Shown in pieces: positions 43,597 through 52,555 of a stretch of 64,000 nt of DNA (position 1 is its first letter; each line of letters begins with the position of its first letter). Origin of the DNA: Nostoc linckia z4 (lineage in GTDB: Bacteria > Cyanobacteriota > Cyanobacteriia > Cyanobacteriales > Nostocaceae); contig NZ_LAHA01000037.1 in the NCBI RefSeq assembly GCF_002608075.1, positions 42,370 through 106,369 of the forward strand, written 5' to 3'. The position numbers and the translations under genes were made by a program. Under the pieces are notes generated by a model. It was given only the letters and a program-made list of their open reading frames with translations, searched no databases and was not told the DNA's origin.

Positions 43597-46047
43597 ATGT
43601 CTTCATCTGAAAAACCATCTTCAGGATACTCCTTCCGTAAAGGCACTGTTGCAGAGCTACAAGCGCACAACTCTAAATACTCTGGTTGGATATTTCTTTT
43701 AATATCTATTTTAGGGATAGTTCTTTGTATCAGAACAGTTTTAGACATATTTGTCAAGAGATTAGAGATAAATTATAAAGCATATTTATTTGAGTATGGA
43801 AAACCGCCAAATCACTTCTTTGATTGGCAGATTATTTCTTCAGCAGTCAGCCCAAGTGATTTTTTTGTATTCTTGTATATGGGTAGTGCAGTTGCATTGG
43901 TATTTGGCATATACATACTTTCTGCATATTTAATGTCACGCAATTATACCAATGATAAAGTTTGGTTTGTTGAATATCAAAAGCAAATTGTTGGCTGGGC
44001 ATTCTTTGTAGTGAGAAAAAAATATAATATACTGTCTAACATTTATATTGCTCCTAAACATCGCTACCAAGGTGTTGGTTCACTATTACTCTGGAATTGC
44101 CTAGAAAATGTTAGTTTACCTGTATATCTAGTTTATCTTCCTCATCTCAAATTATTTTATAAACGATTTGGGTTTGTCGCTCTTCCCAAAAAAGATAAGC
44201 CCAAAGAATTGCAGCTTTATCAACTACCTGCAATGGTATTATTGCAACCACCAATTCCCATCGGCGAACATCAATCAACAAGCTTACCTTTACCACCTGG
44301 GATTTCTATTCGTCCCTTCCAAGATGTTAAAGAGCAATGGCAAATTTACAAAACCTTTTGGCATCGGCAAAGATTTAGAAAATCTCTACTTTATATTTTG
44401 ACTGTACTTGCTTTGATGGCAAGCGTCAGTTTTGTGGTGATTAGTCTAACTTTAAGTTTTATCAAAGCCCTTTTGGGTTTAACCTGGATAGCGGAATTTG
44501 ATTATTCTTTACTGGATTTACCAGTTTCGGGAATTGCGATCGCTTTGTGGTTCATGTCTCTATACTTCATTTTTAATCGCTTTATTTTTACATGGCAAGA
44601 GTTAATAATTGAAAAAGATAAACGCCCAATAGGTTACGTTCACTTTGGTAAGAACGCGAATTGTTCGATATTATTTAACTTACATATTGAGCCACAATAT
44701 CAACCACAAGAAATGACGAGGTTGTTATTAGCTCGGATTCAGCTGCAAATCACCCTACCCCTGTACTGTCTAGGTTGGCGTCAAGATAAACAGTTTTATA
44801 ATGGGCTGGGTTTTATTTCAGCTAATCGTCAAGAACTACCATTAGAATTTAAAATTCTTCAATTGAGCGAGCAAGTATATTTAAAGCTGACATTTCAGGC
44901 GGCGACAAACATATCTAATCAGTTACCGGAAGCTATCGCAGCTATTAGCGCAAATCAAACCATACACCCAGCAAATCCACCAGTTAAAAAGTCACGCGAT
45001 CGCAAGTGGTTTTTGATTGTCGATGTGGTGATTTTTCTGGTGATGTATATGCTGACACCACTTTGGCAAATACCACAAATTTACGCTGACTCACAGCAAC
45101 AAGCTCCAAAAAATGATATCTCGACTCATACACCAGCTATCCCAGCCTGGAAAATACCAGAACATATTGGAGTTTTAGCGATCGCACCAGATAACCAAAC
45201 ACTGATCAGCGGGAATTGGGAGAACAAAATTCAAGTTTGGGATATTAACAGCAAAAGTCTGCAACAAACCTTGAGCCTCTTTTCTGGCAAAATTCAATCT
45301 ATCGCTGTAAGTCCAGATAATCAAACTTTAGTTGTAGGTACATCTACAGGCGTAATTGAAAAATGGAATTATAAAAGTATCACATTAGATAAAACCTTTT
45401 CTCCCGGACATTTAGGAGAAGTCCAAGCCTTAAATATCAGTGCTGATGCTCAAACTTTGGTTACTGGGAGTATGAACGATGCGGTTGTAAAAGTTTGGAA
45501 TTTACCTCAGGGTAAACTTCAGCAGCAAGTCAATACTCGTGGTTATGTTTTATCTTTAGCACTCAGCAAAGATAATCAAAATTTATATATTGGTAGCCTG
45601 GGTGGAGTCAAGATTTGGGATTTACGTCAACAAAAATTTATCCAAAGCTGGGCGGCTCATTCTCTTGGAGTTGAGGTAATCGCCCTCAGCGCTGATGGTA
45701 AATTAATAATCACTGGCGGGATGGATCGTCAAGAACTCAGTACAATTTGGATGGTTAAAGTTTGGGATGCTCAAAGCTTAAAACTGTTAAAAACATTGCC
45801 GGGGTATTCTAGTTCATTAAATTCATTAACTATTACTCCTGATAGTCAAACAATCATTTTTAACGATTGTTGTTCCACAAACTTGTGGAATTGGATGAAT
45901 GACAAATATATTTCTGATGTTGATGGACTTAAACATGATGCTGTGCTAAGTCCAGATGGTGCAAATCTTATCGGTGCAGCGTCCGATCGCCAAACCATCA
46001 CAATTAAAAATTTAAACAGTCTGTTGCCATCCAATTCTAATCAATGA
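43597..46047 (+). CDS. Membrane protein with two GNAT-like domains and C-terminal WD40 repeats, 816 aa
   Basis: Order: TM segment (WIFLLISILGIVLCIRTVLD) and a second TM (VFLYMGSAVALVFGIYILSA); a GNAT-like acetyltransferase domain with the acetyl-CoA loop IAPKHRYQGVGSLLL (about residues 151-165); two more TMs near 265-330; a degenerate second GNAT-like domain (IEPQYQPQEMTRLLLAR); a TM at about 475; then about six WD40 blades (LAIAPDNQTLISGNWENKIQ, VWNLPQGK, VKVWDAQSL). The catalytic status of the second GNAT is doubtful. The combination suggests a membrane scaffold acetylating or sensing a partner. Function unknown. Confidence 0.85.
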   Translation: MSSSEKPSSGYSFRKGTVAELQAHNSKYSGWIFLLISILGIVLCIRTVLDIFVKRLEINYKAYLFEYGKPPNHFFDWQIISSAVSPSDFFVFLYMGSAVALVFGIYILSAYLMSRNYTNDKVWFVEYQKQIVGWAFFVVRKKYNILSNIYIAPKHRYQGVGSLLLWNCLENVSLPVYLVYLPHLKLFYKRFGFVALPKKDKPKELQLYQLPAMVLLQPPIPIGEHQSTSLPLPPGISIRPFQDVKEQWQIYKTFWHRQRFRKSLLYILTVLALMASVSFVVISLTLSFIKALLGLTWIAEFDYSLLDLPVSGIAIALWFMSLYFIFNRFIFTWQELIIEKDKRPIGYVHFGKNANCSILFNLHIEPQYQPQEMTRLLLARIQLQITLPLYCLGWRQDKQFYNGLGFISANRQELPLEFKILQLSEQVYLKLTFQAATNISNQLPEAIAAISANQTIHPANPPVKKSRDRKWFLIVDVVIFLVMYMLTPLWQIPQIYADSQQQAPKNDISTHTPAIPAWKIPEHIGVLAIAPDNQTLISGNWENKIQVWDINSKSLQQTLSLFSGKIQSIAVSPDNQTLVVGTSTGVIEKWNYKSITLDKTFSPGHLGEVQALNISADAQTLVTGSMNDAVVKVWNLPQGKLQQQVNTRGYVLSLALSKDNQNLYIGSLGGVKIWDLRQQKFIQSWAAHSLGVEVIALSADGKLIITGGMDRQELSTIWMVKVWDAQSLKLLKTLPGYSSSLNSLTITPDSQTIIFNDCCSTNLWNWMNDKYISDVDGLKHDAVLSPDGANLIGAASDRQTITIKNLNSLLPSNSNQ

Positions 46048-46096
46048 AAGGAAAATTGGCTTGTTCCTGGTTAGTTAAATACACTTTAGATGCTTG

Positions 46097-46362
46097 TTAC
46101 CTGAGTTCAACAACTTGTTTACTAAGTTCCTGAATCCCAGTCTTTAATTCTTCAATTGTTTTTATTTTTGTTCCTGTTCTGAAATCACAATGTCCAAATT
46201 TTCTGCTTCTTCATAAAGTCTATTTGCTCTACTAGCCAGCAAGCTAGCATCATCAAAATCATTATTTGCTATTGCCATATCATGAGCTTCCTATAATGCA
46301 TCAATGATGTCTTGTAGCTGTGCGTAGGCTTTTAACAATACATTTCGAGTTGCTGGTTTCAT
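46097..46362 (-). pseudogene. Small coiled-coil gene broken by a nonsense codon and a frameshift
   Basis: From ATG 46362 the minus strand reads MKPATRNVLLKAYAQLQDII and DAL, then TAG, then in the same frame EAHDMAIANNDFDDASLLAS and on to EQEQK and TAA at 46162. A continuation in another frame gives KTIEELKTGIQELSKQVVEL up to 46097. It would have been a helical protein of roughly 85 residues. No recognised family. It sits just upstream of the HAD gene on the same strand. Confidence 0.7.
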
Positions 46363-46371
46363 ATTTACAGA

Positions 46372-47223
46372 TTAAATATTTATCTTTCTGGCAAAATCTT
46401 GATGAATATATTTAACAACGCTATCTTCTGTATTTGAGCCAATGACTAATGTTGCGTGATGTTGGACTTTGGGTTCTGCGTTAGCAACTGCAATGGCGCG
46501 AGTTGCAATTTTAAACATTTTGATATCGTTAATTTGATCGCCAAACACGACAATTTCACTTTGTTTTAATCCATAATTTTCTAGTAGAGTCTGAATTGCT
46601 TGGTCTTTTGTAGCTCTGTAGTCATGGATTGTTAACCAGTACCAACCAGGAGAATATTGATTTTCGATTAAGTGTGTCTCTACACTAGTTCCATGTATTT
46701 CAATGATTGCACTTTCAAGTTCGAGTAGCTGTTGTGCTTGACCAATTACTGTGAGACAAACAACGCGATCGCTAAAACAATGGGTCAAATCTTCAATTGT
46801 TCGCCATCTGCGGTCTTTCTTCGTCAGACAATCGTTAAGATACCACCGCATACCATCGTTGATTACATCTTTATAATATACACAATCTTCTGTACCATTG
46901 AAGCTAGAGACAAAGGGAACACAGCGAAACTCTAAAATGAGTTTGTAAATACTTTCAACTATCTCAGGACTAATAGAATTAATGATTTCGTGTCTGCCAG
47001 AATCAAAATCAGAAATGAAAGCACCGTTAAATTCGATTACCGGGAGACGAAGATTTAAACCTTTTAACATTCTTTGTATAGAAACAACACTACGTGCACT
47101 GGCTACAGTAAACTGTAGTCCCTGTTGTAAAAGTTCATTCAGCATTATTTTGCTAAAAGAAGAAAGTGTTGCATGACTCCCAAGCAATGTACCATCTAAA
47201 TCTGAAATATAGACAGTGTTCAT
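46372..47223 (-). CDS. HAD-superfamily Cof-type hydrolase, 283 aa
   Basis: Phosphatase of the Cof/IIB HAD class, acting on small phosphometabolites. Motif I DLDGTLLGS (residues 8-16, nucleophile Asp and acid Asp), motif II Ser in ASARS, motif III Lys in TKDQAIQTLL, and motif IV GDQINDIKMF (about 233-242). A cap domain lies between motifs II and III. Soluble. Divergent from the thioredoxin/NHL gene, with a 144-bp gap. Substrate not predictable. Confidence 0.92.
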   Translation of the reverse strand: MNTVYISDLDGTLLGSHATLSSFSKIMLNELLQQGLQFTVASARSVVSIQRMLKGLNLRLPVIEFNGAFISDFDSGRHEIINSISPEIVESIYKLILEFRCVPFVSSFNGTEDCVYYKDVINDGMRWYLNDCLTKKDRRWRTIEDLTHCFSDRVVCLTVIGQAQQLLELESAIIEIHGTSVETHLIENQYSPGWYWLTIHDYRATKDQAIQTLLENYGLKQSEIVVFGDQINDIKMFKIATRAIAVANAEPKVQHHATLVIGSNTEDSVVKYIHQDFARKINI

Positions 47224-47367
47224 AAATTTTGGTCAGTTCTAATGGAAAGGAAGATTATATTTTAATTTACACTAAAACTTTAGATTTACTGTAATATGCA
47301 AAAATTCAGTTCACTAGCTTTGAATTTCCAATCAAACGCATAAGTAAACTTTACCCAATAACACTTT

Positions 47368-48882
47368 ATGATGCCTCGTGTAAGAGCGCCCGAATTACCA
47401 CAAAATGATTCATGGTTGAATACAGATAAACCTTTATCTCTCAAACAACTCAAGGGTAGAATAGTCATTTTAGATTTTTGGACATATTGTTGTATTAATT
47501 GTCTACATATCCTGCCAGACCTGAAATATTTAGAACAAAAATATCAAGATAGCCTTACCATTATTGGCGTTCATTCTGGGAAATTTGATAACGAAAAAGA
47601 AACTGAAAATATCCGTCAAGCTATTTTACGCTACGACATCGAACACCCAGTTTTAGTTGATAGCGGTTTTCGAGTTTGGCAAGAGTATGCTGTGCGTGCT
47701 TGGCCGACTTTAATGATTATCGACCCAGAAGGTTATGTAATTGGCTCTGTTTCTGGTGAAGGAAAGCGTAATGTTTTAGAAGAATTGATTCAACGGTTAA
47801 TTCAGCAACACAACGACAAAGGTACAATTAATTTTCAACAACTTACCTTGACTTTAGAAAAACAACGCCAACCGTTAATTACACCTTTAGCTTTTCCGGG
47901 TAAAGTTCTAGCTACCCCAGCGGGTTTATTTATTGCTGATTCTGGACATCATCGCTTGGTTATGAGTAGTTTTGATGGCGAAATTCTCCACGTAATTGGT
48001 ACTGGTAAATCTGGTTTAACTGATGGTGCTTTTGGTGAAGCGCAATTTTTTGCACCACAAGGAATGACATTTGATGCAGAAAATCAAATGCTTTTTGTTG
48101 CTGATACAGAAAATCATGTGTTGCGGCGAGTTGATTTGCAACGTCAGCTAGTAGAAACTATCGCCGGAACTGGAAAACAAAGTCGCAATATTCAACTTCA
48201 TGGCGGTGCTGGTTTAACAACTGCACTAAATTCTCCTTGGGATTTAGTGAAAGTGGGAAATTCCTTGTTCATTGCAATGGCGGGGTCGCACCAAATTTGG
48301 CAGATGGATTTGGAAACAAATGCCGTTAAAATTTATGCTGGTATGGGTGCAGAAGCGTGTATTGATGGTTCACTGACTGAATCTGCATTTGCTCAACCTA
48401 GCGGTATCACTCATAATGGGCAAGAATTATATATTGCAGACAGTGAAGTTAGTTCCATTCGCGGTGTTGCAATTGTAGAACCTTACCAAGTACGGACTGT
48501 TTGCGGTAGCGGAGATTTATTTGGTTTTGGCGATGTTGATGGACAAGGTGAAGATGTGCGTTTGCAGCATTGTTTGGGTGTGGAATATGCTCAGAATTTT
48601 CTCTGGGTGGCGGATACTTACAATCACAAAATTAAATTAGTTAGTCCTAGTGGGAATTGTCAAACAATTTTGGGAAATGGTACTGCTGGTTTAGAAAATG
48701 GACAAGGTAAAAACACTAGGTTTTTTGAACCTTCGGGATTGAGTATTTTGGGTTCATATCTATATATTAGTGATACGAATAATCATGTGATTCGACGTGT
48801 AGATTTGAATAGTTTTGAAGTGACAACTCTAGAGTTTGTTGGTTTGTGTGCGCCGGATGTTTGTATTCCACCGAATTTGTAG
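47368..48882 (+). CDS. Thioredoxin-like plus NHL beta-propeller protein (NHLRC2-like), 504 aa
   Basis: The N-terminal TlpA/AhpC-like thioredoxin domain (about residues 1-150) has the redox motif CCINC (CxxC within FWTYCCINCLH) and the cis-Pro region AWPTLMIID. The rest is a six-bladed NHL propeller with repeated signatures such as FIADSGHHRLV, FVADTENHVLRRVD and ISDTNNHVIRRVD. There is no signal peptide. The same domain order occurs in NHLRC2 proteins from bacteria to animals; the role is not settled. Probably cytoplasmic. The start could also be the second Met of MMPRVRAPEL. Confidence 0.92.
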   Translation: MMPRVRAPELPQNDSWLNTDKPLSLKQLKGRIVILDFWTYCCINCLHILPDLKYLEQKYQDSLTIIGVHSGKFDNEKETENIRQAILRYDIEHPVLVDSGFRVWQEYAVRAWPTLMIIDPEGYVIGSVSGEGKRNVLEELIQRLIQQHNDKGTINFQQLTLTLEKQRQPLITPLAFPGKVLATPAGLFIADSGHHRLVMSSFDGEILHVIGTGKSGLTDGAFGEAQFFAPQGMTFDAENQMLFVADTENHVLRRVDLQRQLVETIAGTGKQSRNIQLHGGAGLTTALNSPWDLVKVGNSLFIAMAGSHQIWQMDLETNAVKIYAGMGAEACIDGSLTESAFAQPSGITHNGQELYIADSEVSSIRGVAIVEPYQVRTVCGSGDLFGFGDVDGQGEDVRLQHCLGVEYAQNFLWVADTYNHKIKLVSPSGNCQTILGNGTAGLENGQGKNTRFFEPSGLSILGSYLYISDTNNHVIRRVDLNSFEVTTLEFVGLCAPDVCIPPNL

Positions 48883-48970
48883 GATAATTACCTCACACAG
48901 AGACACAGAGGCGCAGAGTTTTTATTTGTGTCTCTGAGTTTAAAGAGAGTATTGTAGAGCGATCGCTTTT

Positions 48971-50011
48971 ATGTATTTAGTGATTTTTGATATTGATGGT
49001 ACACTAACTAATACTTACAAAATTGACGAAAATTGTTTTGTACGTGCTTTGGCATTGGAATTTGCTATTTTTGGTATAAATACAAATTGGGCTGGATACA
49101 AACACACTACAGATTCTGGAATTACCCAACAAATTTTTATTGAAAAATTAGGACGTGTTCCCTCAGATGAAGAGTTAGTCAGATTTAAAAGATGTTTTGT
49201 GAGTCTACTCCAAGAAGCGTTTATTGATAATCAAAATTTATTTAGTGAAATTCCTGGTTCAGGAAATCTATTATCTGAATTACAGCTAGACCCTGATTGG
49301 TGTGTGGCCATCGCAACTGGAGGTTGGAGTGAGTCTGCTAAAGTAAAATTGCAAAAAGCAAACTTACAAATAGCAGAGATTCCCTTTGCTTCTGCCGATG
49401 ATGCAATTTCACGAGAAGATATTGTGAATACAGCTATCCTGAAAGCGAAAAATGTTTATCAAGTCGAAACATTTGATCGTGTGGTTTTTGTTGGTGATGG
49501 CATTTGGGATGTTAAAACATCTGCTAATTTGAATATTGCATTTATTGGTATAGGTAATCTTGAATTAATTAATGTAGGTGCAACACAAATAATTAAAAAT
49601 TTTACAAATTTAGAAGTTTTCCGAGCGATATTAAAAACCGCAAAAATTCCTAGATTTTATATGAATACTATTCTCCACATTACACAACGCCAACAATGGG
49701 ACACAGCAAAATTAATCGGTAGCTATCGGGCGGATTCACTCGATAATGAAGGTTTTATTCATTGCTCTAGGTTAACGCAAATTGTTAAAGTTGCAAATAG
49801 GTTTTTTAAGCATCAAAAAGATTTGGTTTTACTTTTTATTGATTCGGAAAAAGTTCAAGCTGAAATTCGTGAGGAGGAGGCGGAAATAGGGGAATTGTTT
49901 CCTCATATTTATGGGGAATTGAATATTGATGCTGTATATCAGGTGATTGATTTTGCGGCTGGGGAAGATGGTTTTTTTGAGTTGCCGCAAGAAGTTGTAG
50001 ATTTAGAATAA
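48971..50011 (+). CDS. HAD-like hydrolase fused to a DUF952 domain, 346 aa
   Basis: Residues 1-225 are a beta-phosphoglucomutase/PGP-type HAD: motif I FDIDGTLTNT (6-15), ATGGWSESAK for motif II, and FVGDGIWDVKTS for motif IV. Residues about 235-340 are a DUF952 domain, a small fold of unknown function with the features LHITQRQQWDTAK, EGFIHCSRLTQI and PHIYGELNIDAV. Both domains appear complete. The reading frame is continuous. The DUF952 domain may act on or bind the same substrate class. No neighbours suggest a pathway. Confidence 0.85.
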   Translation: MYLVIFDIDGTLTNTYKIDENCFVRALALEFAIFGINTNWAGYKHTTDSGITQQIFIEKLGRVPSDEELVRFKRCFVSLLQEAFIDNQNLFSEIPGSGNLLSELQLDPDWCVAIATGGWSESAKVKLQKANLQIAEIPFASADDAISREDIVNTAILKAKNVYQVETFDRVVFVGDGIWDVKTSANLNIAFIGIGNLELINVGATQIIKNFTNLEVFRAILKTAKIPRFYMNTILHITQRQQWDTAKLIGSYRADSLDNEGFIHCSRLTQIVKVANRFFKHQKDLVLLFIDSEKVQAEIREEEAEIGELFPHIYGELNIDAVYQVIDFAAGEDGFFELPQEVVDLE

Positions 50012-50053
50012 GGTAACGAACCGCAGAGGCACAGAGGACGCAGAGGAGGAGAG

Positions 50054-50242
50054 ATGGAAGAGGGAGGGTTTGATGTGGAGGAGTATGTTAGACAGATGGG
50101 GTTATTGTTGGATTTGGAGATAAGAGATGAATATTTTGATGGGGTGGTGGCAAATTTTGAGAGAATTAGAGCGATCGCTAATCTCGTAAATTCTTTTCCT
50201 TTATCTGAAGAAATTGAAGTAGCACCGATTTTTGAACCATAG
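50054..50242 (+). CDS. AtzG-like small subunit (DUF4089), 62 aa
   Basis: GatC-like short helical protein of the DUF4089/AtzG family, which supports an amidase of the AtzE type. Features: VEEYVRQMGLLLDLEIRDEY, FERIRAIANLVNSFPL, and the acidic APIFEP ending that in GatC-type partners packs on the amidase. The amidase itself starts about 730 bp further on, after a DUF4328 gene. A run of gcagaggacgcagaggagga repeats precedes it and overlaps its ribosome-binding region. Confidence 0.82.
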   Translation: MEEGGFDVEEYVRQMGLLLDLEIRDEYFDGVVANFERIRAIANLVNSFPLSEEIEVAPIFEP

Positions 50243-50338
50243 TCGCTTTAATTGTTGGCAAATATCTAGTAATTACCCTGAGTGTGAAGTATCAGTATGA
50301 TACTAAGATATAGCCGATAATCCTATTCAAAAGATGCA

Positions 50339-50965
50339 ATGAATAATTTGAATGATGCTGAATCTTTGAAGTCAGCAGGTGTGGGTAGATTATTGGTGCG
50401 TTTGCTTTCGGTGGTTTTGGGAGTTGGGCTGGTATCTACGCTGTTTTCTTTGCTGCAAGTAATTGCACAGCCACTTTATCAGCTACTCGCTTTTTTAGAT
50501 GGACTGATATCAATAATTTCATTGATTCTCGGTGTGACTTCAGTTATTGTTTTTTTGATTTGGTTACATCGTCTCCATGCAGATTTAAAGAATCTTTTTC
50601 AAGAATATCCCATTAGTCCAGGAGGTGCGATCGCCCGATTTTTAATTCCTATATATAGTCTTTGGGGAATAGCTAACACTTTATCCACTTTTGCCGATCG
50701 ATTTAAAGATGAAGGCGGCGATTTAACAAGTTTGAGTGAAAAAGTGCGATCGCTAATAGCACCGCTTTATGGCTTAATGATTGGCTCAAATACTGTGGGG
50801 CGTATCGCTTTTACAGAAGCTGCTAAAAATCCTAATGATAAATTTTTACCAGTTTGGTTTCTATTATCCTGTATTTTAGATGTAGGTCTAACAGCTATTT
50901 TGCTGCAACTAGCAAAAACTATGCGGACTGCTATTACTCAAAAAGCGAAACGTGCGATCTCCTAA
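50339..50965 (+). CDS. DUF4328-like membrane protein, 208 aa
   Basis: Integral membrane protein with four or five predicted helices (LVRLLSVVLGVGLVSTLFSL, ISLILGVTSVIVFLIWLH, FLIPIYSLWGIANTL, VWFLLSCILDVGLTAILLQL). The segment IWLHRLHADLKNL and then PGGAIARFLIPIYSLWG match the DUF4328 pattern as I remember it. Function unknown. It separates the AtzG-like gene from the amidase, and its stop lies 10 bases before the amidase ATG, so it is likely co-transcribed with the amidase. Confidence 0.82.
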   Translation: MNNLNDAESLKSAGVGRLLVRLLSVVLGVGLVSTLFSLLQVIAQPLYQLLAFLDGLISIISLILGVTSVIVFLIWLHRLHADLKNLFQEYPISPGGAIARFLIPIYSLWGIANTLSTFADRFKDEGGDLTSLSEKVRSLIAPLYGLMIGSNTVGRIAFTEAAKNPNDKFLPVWFLLSCILDVGLTAILLQLAKTMRTAITQKAKRAIS

Positions 50966-50975
50966 ATATTCCAGC

Positions 50976-52394
50976 ATGAATTTTGATTCAGCCGATGCTA
51001 TGACCATAGCAGCTGCTGTACGTGAAGGCAATGTTAGCGCAGTGGATGTTACCAAGGCTGCGTTAGCACGAATCGCTATGCGGAATCATCAATTAAACTG
51101 TTTTACAAGTATCACCGCTGAGGCAGCTTTGGCTGATGCTGCACGCATTGATAGCGAAATTGCCCAAGGTAATAACCCTGGAATACTTGCCGGTGTGCCT
51201 TTTGCGGTGAAAAATCTCTTTGATATTGCCGGTTTAACAACTTTGGCAGGATCGAAAATCAATGCAGACAACCCACCCGCAACCCAAGATGCAACCGCAG
51301 TGGCGAAGTTGAAGCAAGCTGGTGCGGTGCTGCTTGGTGCTTTGAATATGGATGAGTACGCCTATGGATTTGTGACGGAAAATTCCCATTACGGCCCTAC
51401 TCATAACCCACACGATTTACTGCGAGTTGCTGGTGGTTCGTCTGGTGGTTCGGCGGCGGCTGTGGCTGGTGGGTTGGTTCCCCTAACGCTGGGTTCTGAT
51501 ACTAATGGTTCGATTCGCGTTCCGGCGGCGCTGTGTGGGGTTTTTGGTTTTAAGCCGACTTATGGTAGGTTGTCTCGTGCTGGGGTGACTTTATTTTCTA
51601 GCAGTTTTGACCACATTGGGTGTTTTGCACGTTCGGTGCAAGATATTGCAACGGTTTTTGATGTGCTGCAAGGTAAAGACCATCGCGATCCGATTTGCAC
51701 CAAGCGTCCCCCTGTAGAAACGTTACATGTAACATCTCATCTAGATATCTCTGCAATTAAAATTGCGTTGGCGAAGTCCGCAGTTGGCATCGCTGGTGAT
51801 TATTTCACCAAAGGTGCCCAACCAGAAGCTTTAGCAGCAGTGCAACAAGTTGCTGATGCTTTGGATGTCACTGAATATATCACCATTCCAGAAGCACACC
51901 GCGCCCGTGCTGCGGCGTTTGTAATTACCGCTAGTGAAGGTGCAAATCTGCATTTTGATAAATTGCAAAGGCGTCCTGAAGATTTTGACCCAGCAACACG
52001 CGATCGCTTTTTGGCCGGGGCGTTAATTCCTAGTAGTTGGTATTTACAAGCACAACGGTTTAGAAAATGGTATCGCGATCGCCTCCGAGAAGTATTTCAA
52101 AATGTTGATATCATTCTTGCGCCAACTACACCAATTTCTGCGCCGTTAATCGGTCAAGAAACTATGAATTTGGACGGCGAAGAAATTCTCATTCGTCCTC
52201 ATTTGGGTTTATTTACTCAACCATTATCTTTTGTTGGTTTACCTGTTTTATCAGTACCAATTCAACGCCCCAATGCTTTACCTTTGGGCGTGCAATTAAT
52301 AGCAGCACCATATAATGAAGCCTTAATTTTACAAGTTGCAGCAGTGTTAGAGGCAAAAGGTATAGTTTCAGCGCCAGTAATTTTTAATGGCTAA
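50976..52394 (+). CDS. AtzE-like amidase (amidase-signature family), 472 aa
   Basis: Amidohydrolase with the Ser-cisSer-Lys triad: Lys in GVPFAVKNLFD, Ser in VAGGSSGGSAAA, and nucleophile Ser in SDTNGSIRVPA. From memory it resembles the AtzE group (1-carboxybiuret hydrolase-like enzymes), which requires AtzG. Starts at ATG 50976 (MNFDSADAMT). C-terminus LEAKGIVSAPVI is complete. Role probably release of ammonia from a small amide or urea derivative; actual substrate in cyanobacteria unknown. It is not GatA: no other Gat subunits here, and the AtzG-type partner is nearby. Confidence 0.88.
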   Translation: MNFDSADAMTIAAAVREGNVSAVDVTKAALARIAMRNHQLNCFTSITAEAALADAARIDSEIAQGNNPGILAGVPFAVKNLFDIAGLTTLAGSKINADNPPATQDATAVAKLKQAGAVLLGALNMDEYAYGFVTENSHYGPTHNPHDLLRVAGGSSGGSAAAVAGGLVPLTLGSDTNGSIRVPAALCGVFGFKPTYGRLSRAGVTLFSSSFDHIGCFARSVQDIATVFDVLQGKDHRDPICTKRPPVETLHVTSHLDISAIKIALAKSAVGIAGDYFTKGAQPEALAAVQQVADALDVTEYITIPEAHRARAAAFVITASEGANLHFDKLQRRPEDFDPATRDRFLAGALIPSSWYLQAQRFRKWYRDRLREVFQNVDIILAPTTPISAPLIGQETMNLDGEEILIRPHLGLFTQPLSFVGLPVLSVPIQRPNALPLGVQLIAAPYNEALILQVAAVLEAKGIVSAPVIFNG

Positions 52395-52555
52395 TTGTTA
52401 AGCTTTTAAGTCAATTTTTTGGTAGTAAAATTATTAATATAGTAGTTGCCAGCTACGTTAGGACATAAACTGAACGTAAAACCACGACACCAATAGACTT
52501 TCAAACCCGTTGCCTATTGCCTGTTCCCTCACATCTCAGTAATCATTAAACAATT

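Noticed and set aside
43436..43618. 60-aa minus-strand gene beginning MVFQMKTSINQ
   Set aside because: It overlaps the start of the 816-aa gene, and an alternative frame of the same DNA looks more protein-like.
50976..52394. GatA subunit of the Glu-tRNA amidotransferase
   Set aside because: The nearby small partner is DUF4089/AtzG-like rather than GatC, and gatB is absent; the sequence reads closer to the AtzE group.
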